From QQUD01 sp039029915 (GTDB lineage Bacteria; Chloroflexota; Anaerolineae; Promineifilales; Promineifilaceae), in contig JBCCFD010000355.1 of the NCBI GenBank assembly GCA_039029915.1, positions 1-8,575 on the forward strand: DNA of 8,575 nt, read 5' to 3'. Shown one piece after another: positions 5,727-8,575 of the stretch. The notes beneath the pieces were generated by a model. The model was not told where the DNA came from. It saw nothing but the letters and a program-made list of their open reading frames with translations, and searched no databases. A program made the position numbers and the translations under genes. Position 1 is the stretch's first letter, and each line of letters begins with the position of its first letter.

Positions 5727-6505
5727 GCCAATTTCGACGATTAGAAATCAACGGGGGGCACGTTCAGCAAAACTTAGAATCGACCACGAGCAAGCTTAGT
5801 ATTTTGCCAGCCAAAAACGGCTACACGAATTCTCAAATTGATGATTATAGGCAAAGTGAGAACGGCCGTTCCCACTTCAAGTGGCAGCCAAATACGACAC
5901 TAAGTTTATCCGCTCGGTTTTCTCGCCCTATCTCCCAGCTTAAAGGGACGGCCGGTTTTGGTTTTTGGAACGCCCCATTTGGCGACCCAACGGTAAAAAC
6001 ACCAGCCATTCCTAAAGCCGTCTGGTTCTTCTTTGGCTCTCAGCCCAATCGTCTCCCCTTTTACAAGCACCCAACCGAAAACGGCTTCATTGCGGGCACG
6101 ATTCATGCCACCCGCTGGCAAGCGTTACGCTGGATCCCTTTTGCACCGTTCGTGCTGGCCATAAACAATATTTCTTCTGTCAAACATCGGTTATGGCCCA
6201 AAGTACAGTCTGATTTAGGCATTTACTCAACCCTCATCCAAACAAATGTAACCCAATGGCATCATTACAAACTCGATTGGGGTCTCAAAGAATGCAAATT
6301 TTGGCTTGATGAGGAATTAATTCACGCGTCACCAGTAAGCCCAACTGGCAAACTCGGCTTTGTATGCTGGATAGATAATCAATATTTGGTGGCTACTGGA
6401 AACGGCCGTTTTCGCTGGGGAACGGTGCCAATAACTCAATCTCAAACCCTCGAAATTGCTGATTTGAGCATCAAAAAAGGGATAAAAGTGAAAAGTAAAA
6501 GGTGA
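5723..6505 (+). CDS. Uncharacterised Trp-rich protein, possible concanavalin/GH16-like fold
   Basis: A 260-residue protein I cannot assign to a named family. It is rich in Trp, Phe and Gly and has alternating strand-like segments: GTAGFGFWNAPFGDP (residues 75-89), AVWFFFGSQPNRLPF (99-113), QWHHYKLDWGLKECKFWLDE (178-197) and GKLGFVCWIDNQYLV (209-223). The W-H-Y-x-x-D-W followed by FWLDEE is the rhythm of LamG/GH16-type beta-sandwich domains. No E-x-D-x-x-E catalytic motif of true GH16 enzymes is seen. No signal peptide is evident, so it may be cytoplasmic. Translation is probably coupled to the acetyltransferase gene through the ATGA at 5723-5726; GAGGA directly abuts the ATG, too close to act alone. 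The Lys-rich tail, KKGIKVKSKR, is encoded by an A/G-rich repeat and may be a recent extension. Confidence 0.72.
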   Translation: MSQFRRLEINGGHVQQNLESTTSKLSILPAKNGYTNSQIDDYRQSENGRSHFKWQPNTTLSLSARFSRPISQLKGTAGFGFWNAPFGDPTVKTPAIPKAVWFFFGSQPNRLPFYKHPTENGFIAGTIHATRWQALRWIPFAPFVLAINNISSVKHRLWPKVQSDLGIYSTLIQTNVTQWHHYKLDWGLKECKFWLDEELIHASPVSPTGKLGFVCWIDNQYLVATGNGRFRWGTVPITQSQTLEIADLSIKKGIKVKSKR

Positions 6506-6511
6506 AAAACT
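6484..6511 (+). repeat. A/G-rich 7-bp periodic tract spanning the end of the Trp-rich gene
   Basis: Four in-phase heptamers: AAAAGTG, AAAAGTA, AAAGGTG, AAAAACT. The tract covers the last codons and stop of the preceding gene. It has the same period as, and a composition similar to, the tract after the MFS gene. It is short and A-rich, so chance periodicity is possible. Confidence 0.4.
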
Positions 6512-6524
6512 ACTCATCTTTAAC

Positions 6525-6588
6525 CCCCAATCCTTAATCCCCAATCTCCAATCTCCAGACCCTAAATCCCCAATCCCCAATCCCCAAA
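6525..6588 (+). repeat. CCCCAAT heptamer array (STRR1-like)
   Basis: Nine tandem units in phase: CCCCAAT, CCTTAAT, CCCCAAT, CTCCAAT, CTCCAGA, CCCTAAAT (8 nt), CCCCAAT, CCCCAAT, CCCCAAA. The consensus matches the STRR1 heptamer CCCCA(A/G)T described in filamentous cyanobacteria. It ends 6 bp before the -35 box of the tRNA promoter. Units are more divergent in the middle than at the right end. Confidence 0.85.
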
Positions 6589-6594
6589 AATCCT

Positions 6595-6623
6595 TTGACA
6601 GCCCCCCATGACTCTGCTATACT
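6595..6623 (+). promoter_or_regulatory. Near-consensus sigma-70 promoter for the tRNA cluster
   Basis: TTGACA (6595-6600) is a perfect -35 box. After exactly 17 nt comes TATACT (6618-6623), one base from the -10 consensus. Transcription would start near 6630, about 23 nt before tRNA-Ser(UGA). The strength suits stable RNA expression. A G/C-rich discriminator typical of stringent control is not obvious. Confidence 0.88.
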
Positions 6624-6652
6624 TTTCAGCCGTTGTACCCTAACAGGTGAGA

Positions 6653-6737
6653 GGAGTGATGGCCGAGTGGACGAAGGCGGTTGTCTTGAAAACAACTGTA
6701 GTGCAAGCTACCGGGGGTTCGAATCCCTCTCACTCCG
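6653..6737 (+). tRNA. trnS: tRNA-Ser (anticodon UGA)
   Basis: An 85-nt class II tRNA. The acceptor stem is GGAGTGA with TCACTCC, and the discriminator is G. The D stem is GCC/GGC; the anticodon stem GTTGT/ACAAC encloses loop CTTGAAA with anticodon TGA, which reads UCA. The long variable arm is GTAG-TGCAAG-CTAC, and the T loop is TTCGAAT. The 3' CCA is not encoded (the sequence after the discriminator is TAA) and must be added by the CCA-adding enzyme, unlike the two following tRNAs. First gene of the cluster. Confidence 0.96.
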
Positions 6738-6772
6738 TAAACACCTTGTCATTCTTTACAAATTGGAAATAT

Positions 6773-6862
6773 GGGAAGGTGCCAGAGTGGACGATTGGGG
6801 CCGCCTGCTAAGCGGTTAACGGGTAATACCGTTCAAGGGTTCGAATCCCTTCCTTCCCGCCA
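6773..6862 (+). tRNA. trnS: tRNA-Ser (anticodon GCU)
   Basis: The acceptor stem is GGGAAGG with CCTTCCC, and the discriminator is G. The D stem is CCA/TGG; the anticodon stem GCCGC/GCGGT encloses loop CTGCTAA with anticodon GCT, which reads AGC/AGU. The long variable arm is AACGG-GTAATA-CCGTT. The T arm is AAGGG-TTCGAAT-CCCTT. The 3' CCA is encoded at 6860-6862. It lies 35 bp after the first tRNA and shares its promoter. Confidence 0.96.
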
Positions 6863-6924
6863 TTCTTAGTATACGGTTATCATGTCTGAATGTTAGAAAC
6901 TGAATACTAAATACTCCCAAACAC

Positions 6925-7002
6925 GCGCCCTTAGCTCAGTTGGATCAGAGCGTGCGGCTACGAACCGCAAGGTCGGGGGTTCGAGTCCCTCAGGGCGCAC
7001 CA
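6925..7002 (+). tRNA. trnR: tRNA-Arg (anticodon ACG)
   Basis: The acceptor stem is GCGCCCT with AGGGCGC, and the discriminator is A. The D arm is GCTCAGTTGGATCAGAGC. The anticodon stem TGCGG/CCGCA encloses loop CTACGAA with anticodon ACG, whose A34 is normally deaminated to inosine by TadA so that it reads CGU/CGC/CGA. The T arm is GGGGG-TTCGAGT-CCCTC. CCA is encoded at 7000-7002. Last tRNA before the terminator. Confidence 0.97.
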
Positions 7003-7027
7003 CATATACAGGGAGCAGTCCCTCTTC

Positions 7028-7058
7028 AAACCCCCATATCTTCCGGTATGGGGGTTTT
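7028..7058 (+). terminator. Rho-independent terminator of the tRNA operon
   Basis: An 11-bp stem, AAACCCCCATA with TATGGGGGTTT, an 8-nt loop, and a TTTT end. It lies 26 bp after tRNA-Arg. A smaller hairpin, AGGGA-GCAG-TCCCT (7010-7023), comes before it and may be a processing element. The long GC core makes this the clearest terminator in the window. Confidence 0.9.
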
Positions 7059-7080
7059 GTGTTAAATACCAAAGGTGCAA

Positions 7081-7104
7081 ACCGTAGCAGTTACCGTAGC
7101 AGTT
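7081..7104 (+). repeat. Perfect 12-bp tandem duplication before the HNH gene
   Basis: ACCGTAGCAGTT occurs twice with no gap (7081-7092, 7093-7104) and directly adjoins the AGGAG ribosome-binding site at 7105-7109. No spread of the unit elsewhere in the window was seen. Confidence 0.85.
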
Positions 7105-7117
7105 AGGAGTCGTTTAA

Positions 7118-7537
7118 ATGAAGCAATGTGTCCATTGCAAAGAATTTAAACCATTTAAAGAGTTTGCTTGGAGCAACAAAAAGCAACAAGTACATCAAAA
7201 GCATTGCCGTGCCTGTATGAGCAAATTCAACAAAGCTAGCTATGCTAAAGCCGACAAGCAAAAGATATACGAGAACAGGACAAAAAGAAGAGAAGTCGCC
7301 CGAAGATATGTTTGGGATTATTTTGAACAAAATCCATGCGTAGATTGTGGAGAAAGCGACCCTCGACTATTAGAATTCGACCATGTGCGGGGTGAGAAAA
7401 AGGCTTCGATTTCTGAGCTTGCTTCTGGAAGATATTCAATTCAAACGATTCAAGATGAAATTGACAAATGTGAGGTTCGATGCGCAAGTTGTCATCGAAA
7501 AAAAACGTACATTGATAGGGGCTGGTTTACTGGTTAA
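7118..7537 (+). CDS. HNH endonuclease-like protein with N-terminal zinc finger
   Basis: A 139-residue HNH/treble-clef protein of the small phage- and island-borne type. An N-terminal zinc ribbon has C4-x2-C7 (CVHC) and C30-x2-C33 (CRAC), with FKEF and HQKHC between them, as in many stand-alone HNH proteins. A basic helix (47-63) follows. The nuclease core has C74-x2-C77 (CVDCGES), LEFDHV with D88-H89, and KCEVRCASCHRKKT (117-130) with C122, C125 and H126; the Cys pairs bind structural zinc and the His residues form the beta-beta-alpha metal site. It would nick or cut DNA; the target is unknown. The ATG at 7118 follows AGGAG by 8 nt. It sits just after the tRNA-Arg terminator and is convergent with the next gene, 17 bp away. 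Confidence 0.88.
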   Translation: MKQCVHCKEFKPFKEFAWSNKKQQVHQKHCRACMSKFNKASYAKADKQKIYENRTKRREVARRYVWDYFEQNPCVDCGESDPRLLEFDHVRGEKKASISELASGRYSIQTIQDEIDKCEVRCASCHRKKTYIDRGWFTG

Positions 7538-7554
7538 ATAGTCTACTTGGAGGC

Positions 7555-7956
7555 TTACTCTATTTTTGTTCTTTGCTTTCTTAAACTTAATATACTTTCA
7601 GGATAAATTCTCTTCGGGTCATTTTGAATCCCCTTGAGTTGATCAACAACTAGCTTAAGATAAACACCCGCAATTGCCTTACGTTCAAGGTTAGATAATT
7701 CAGATTGCCAAGCCTTTTGAGGAAATGGGGGAACATCTTCAAGGTTTAACGCATCTTTAAGCTCAAAATAAGACGTATCCCTATTTGAAGAACACACCTG
7801 AATACAAGCCTCATTCATCGCATTCGTGCAAATCTGGGAGCACCAAGATGGGGGAAGATATATTCGGTTATTTGCTTGTTTACAGTTCTTATTCTTCATG
7901 ATTAACTCAATGTAATAACGGCCAAGCCAGAAAAGAGGATCGACCGTCATTCGCAT
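7555..7956 (-). CDS. Uncharacterised protein with paired C-x3-C motifs
   Basis: I do not recognise this 133-residue protein. Visible features are an aromatic N-terminus (VDPLFWLGRYYIELI, residues 5-19); a Cys array, C39-x3-C43-x7-C51-x3-C55 (from WCSQIC to CIQVC), with another Cys at 25; a proline patch (VPPFPQKAW, 75-83); and a C-terminal helical, basic region (90-132). The symmetrical C-x3-C pairs on predicted helices could bind zinc or an Fe-S cluster, or form disulfides. The ATG at 7956 overlaps the upstream zinc-ribbon stop as TAATG, suggesting re-initiation. An in-frame GTG at 7980 would add 8 residues with a larger overlap. Second gene of a two-gene minus-strand unit. Coding status is supported by the coupling and sensible composition; function is unknown. 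Confidence 0.68.
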   Translation of the reverse strand: MRMTVDPLFWLGRYYIELIMKNKNCKQANNRIYLPPSWCSQICTNAMNEACIQVCSSNRDTSYFELKDALNLEDVPPFPQKAWQSELSNLERKAIAGVYLKLVVDQLKGIQNDPKRIYPESILSLRKQRTKIE

Positions 7957-8156
7957 TAGCGACTCAAGATAGACCACCACGGTTGTTTCTTTACACCTTT
8001 AAAAACTGCAACCCAAACTTCAGATTGACAGGTTACATTAGGGCAAATAAACACGTGCCAGTCTTCCTTATCCACAGTTGCTATTGGGATTTGAGGATGT
8101 CGCTCTAATCCCGTTTTACAAATAGGGCAAGGTTGAGCACTATTATCATGCTTCAT
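7956..8156 (-). CDS. Zinc-ribbon miniprotein
   Basis: A 66-residue protein with C10-x2-C13 (CPIC) and C38-x4-C43 (CPNVTC) separated by a strand-rich segment, a plausible four-Cys zinc ribbon. The C-terminus is Trp-rich (EVWVAVFKGVKKQPWW, 46-61). No enzyme motif is present; such proteins can be nucleic-acid binders or adaptors, but that is inference. The ATG at 8156 is preceded by an unusually extended ribosome-binding site. Its stop overlaps the start of the Cys-patterned protein, so the two probably act together or are co-produced. The slightly odd second pair (C-x4-C) leaves the metal-binding claim moderate. Confidence 0.72.
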   Translation of the reverse strand: MKHDNSAQPCPICKTGLERHPQIPIATVDKEDWHVFICPNVTCQSEVWVAVFKGVKKQPWWSILSR

Positions 8157-8161
8157 GAGGC

Positions 8162-8172
8162 ATCACCTCCTT
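8162..8172 (-). promoter_or_regulatory. Extended Shine-Dalgarno of the zinc-ribbon gene
   Basis: Read on the minus strand, AAGGAGGTGAT is an 11-nt perfect complement to the conserved 3' end of 16S rRNA. The AGGAGG core ends 9 nt before the ATG at 8156. It is the longest such match in the window and fixes the start of this small gene. Confidence 0.8.
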
Positions 8173-8237
8173 CCTAGCTCGGCCACACTCAACGGATCAA
8201 GTCCGACGGAGCCAAAGGAGAAAAAATTTGTAAGGTG

Positions 8238-8381
8238 CTAATCAACGGTAGGTCGTTTTTTTTGTTGAATTAACTTTCTGCTATTGATTGTCTTCAGAGC
8301 GTTATTAACTGTGATTGCTCTGCGCTTGAAAAGGTCTTCTTTAATCTCTTCTAAAGGTCTTGGAAGCTGTCCGGTCGGCAT
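8238..8381 (-). CDS. Doubtful small ORF, 47 residues
   Basis: An open frame from ATG at 8381 to TAG at 8238, encoding a basic helical peptide (PRPLEEIKEDLFKRRAI at residues 7-23, KKRPTVD at the end). Its amino-acid mix looks protein-like, but there is no ribosome-binding site before the ATG and no recognised family. The surrounding 284 bp (8157-8440) holds no other supportable gene; the plus strand is broken by stops. It may be noncoding. Confidence 0.22.
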   Translation of the reverse strand: MPTGQLPRPLEEIKEDLFKRRAITVNNALKTINSRKLIQQKKRPTVD

Positions 8382-8440
8382 GTCTGGTGTTTTGTTGACG
8401 AAACTCAGGCAGAGAGAAAAGGAAAGCAGAGGTTCTGTTT

Positions 8441-8575
8441 GTGGAAACAGTTGATTTTGAAGCCATGTTAAGGCTCGTGAAGGATTTCAAGGACCTCTAT
8501 TCTGCAGACCGTTTGCATCTTAACACAGGCACATTGAGGTATCAATATTTTCGCCAATGTCCAGGCGGCATCATC
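8441..8575 (+). CDS. Uncharacterised protein, N-terminal fragment, runs off right edge
   Basis: The frame stays open from 8399 to the right edge. GTG at 8441 is the preferred start because AGAGG (8428-8432) lies 8 nt upstream; the in-frame ATG at 8465 has a weaker site. The 45 visible residues include METVDFEAMLRLVKDFKDLY followed by SADRLHLNTGTLRYQYF, an amphipathic helix and then a polar strand-like part. No family is recognised. Codon composition looks coding. It is divergent from the zinc-ribbon unit, in an accessory-looking region. Confidence 0.5.
   Translation, partial: METVDFEAMLRLVKDFKDLYSADRLHLNTGTLRYQYFRQCPGGII

Larger units (their letters stand above)
41..6410. repeat. Dispersed palindrome AACGGCCGTT, six exact copies plus variants
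   Basis: Exact copies lie at 41-50, 944-953, 998-1007, 4762-4771, 5861-5870 and 6401-6410. One-base variant AACGGCCGTA is at 2783-2792 and two-base palindromic variant TACGGCCGTA at 3701-3710. All are within coding sequence but in different reading frames, encoding T-A-V, N-G-R, Y-G-R or R-P-F, so the constraint is on DNA rather than protein. The span given covers the first to last copy. None occurs from 6411 to 8575. Confidence 0.85.

Noticed and set aside
41..6410. AACGGCCGTT as an operator for a regulator of nearby genes.
   Set aside because: All copies are inside coding sequence and none lies in a promoter region, which does not fit an operator.
6525..6588. The CCCCAAT array as a possible CRISPR or telomere-like element.
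   Set aside because: Units are contiguous 7-mers with no spacers and no cas genes; STRR-type repeats are the simpler reading.
6595..6819. A 74-codon plus-strand open frame over the tRNA region.
   Set aside because: It starts at the -35 box and passes through tRNA-Ser(UGA) and into tRNA-Ser(GCU), whose structures are clear.
6925..7002. tRNA-Arg 3' end as an attachment site.
   Set aside because: No second copy of the tRNA end and no integrase gene are present in the window.
8244..8263. AACG/CGTT followed by eight T as a plus-strand terminator.
   Set aside because: The stem has only four pairs, too weak to call.

Overview
The window looks like a bacterial chromosome segment, most likely from an uncultured Chloroflexota (Anaerolineae-like) lineage. 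That placement is an inference from gene types and moderate base composition; no 16S gene or other decisive marker is present. Six exact copies of the palindrome AACGGCCGTT, plus two variants, lie in the first 6.4 kb. Tracts with a 7-bp period resemble the STRR heptamer repeats of filamentous cyanobacteria.

Left block (1-3212, all minus strand): a tightly packed, probably single operon read right to left. It starts with a STAS-domain anti-sigma-factor antagonist, then an RsbW-like serine kinase, a second STAS protein, and a phosphatase with an N-terminal cyclic-nucleotide-binding domain and a C-terminal SpoIIE/RsbU-type PP2C domain. These form a complete partner-switching module: the kinase would phosphorylate the STAS proteins and the phosphatase would reverse this, possibly in response to a cyclic nucleotide. 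A class I SAM-dependent methyltransferase follows, and then the start of a GH2 beta-mannosidase that runs off the left edge. Gaps are 10 bp or less, and several genes overlap or abut.

Middle block (3473-6505, plus strand): a 12-TM MFS efflux transporter, divergent from the Rsb-like operon, is followed by a purine-rich heptad tract. Then come three genes joined by ATGA overlaps: a DUF971 protein, a GNAT acetyltransferase and an uncharacterised tryptophan-rich protein with a possible concanavalin/GH16-like fold. The last gene runs into a second A/G-rich tract, followed by a CCCCAAT heptad array.

tRNA block (6595-7058): a near-consensus sigma-70 promoter, tRNA-Ser(UGA), tRNA-Ser(GCU), tRNA-Arg(ACG) and a strong rho-independent terminator.

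Right block (7059-8575): accessory-looking and AT-richer, with none of the palindromes. It holds an HNH endonuclease gene, a convergent two-gene unit (a zinc-ribbon miniprotein and a Cys-patterned unknown protein), one doubtful 47-codon ORF, and the start of an unknown gene running off the right edge. No integrase or attachment-site duplication is visible, so a mobile origin is only a suspicion.
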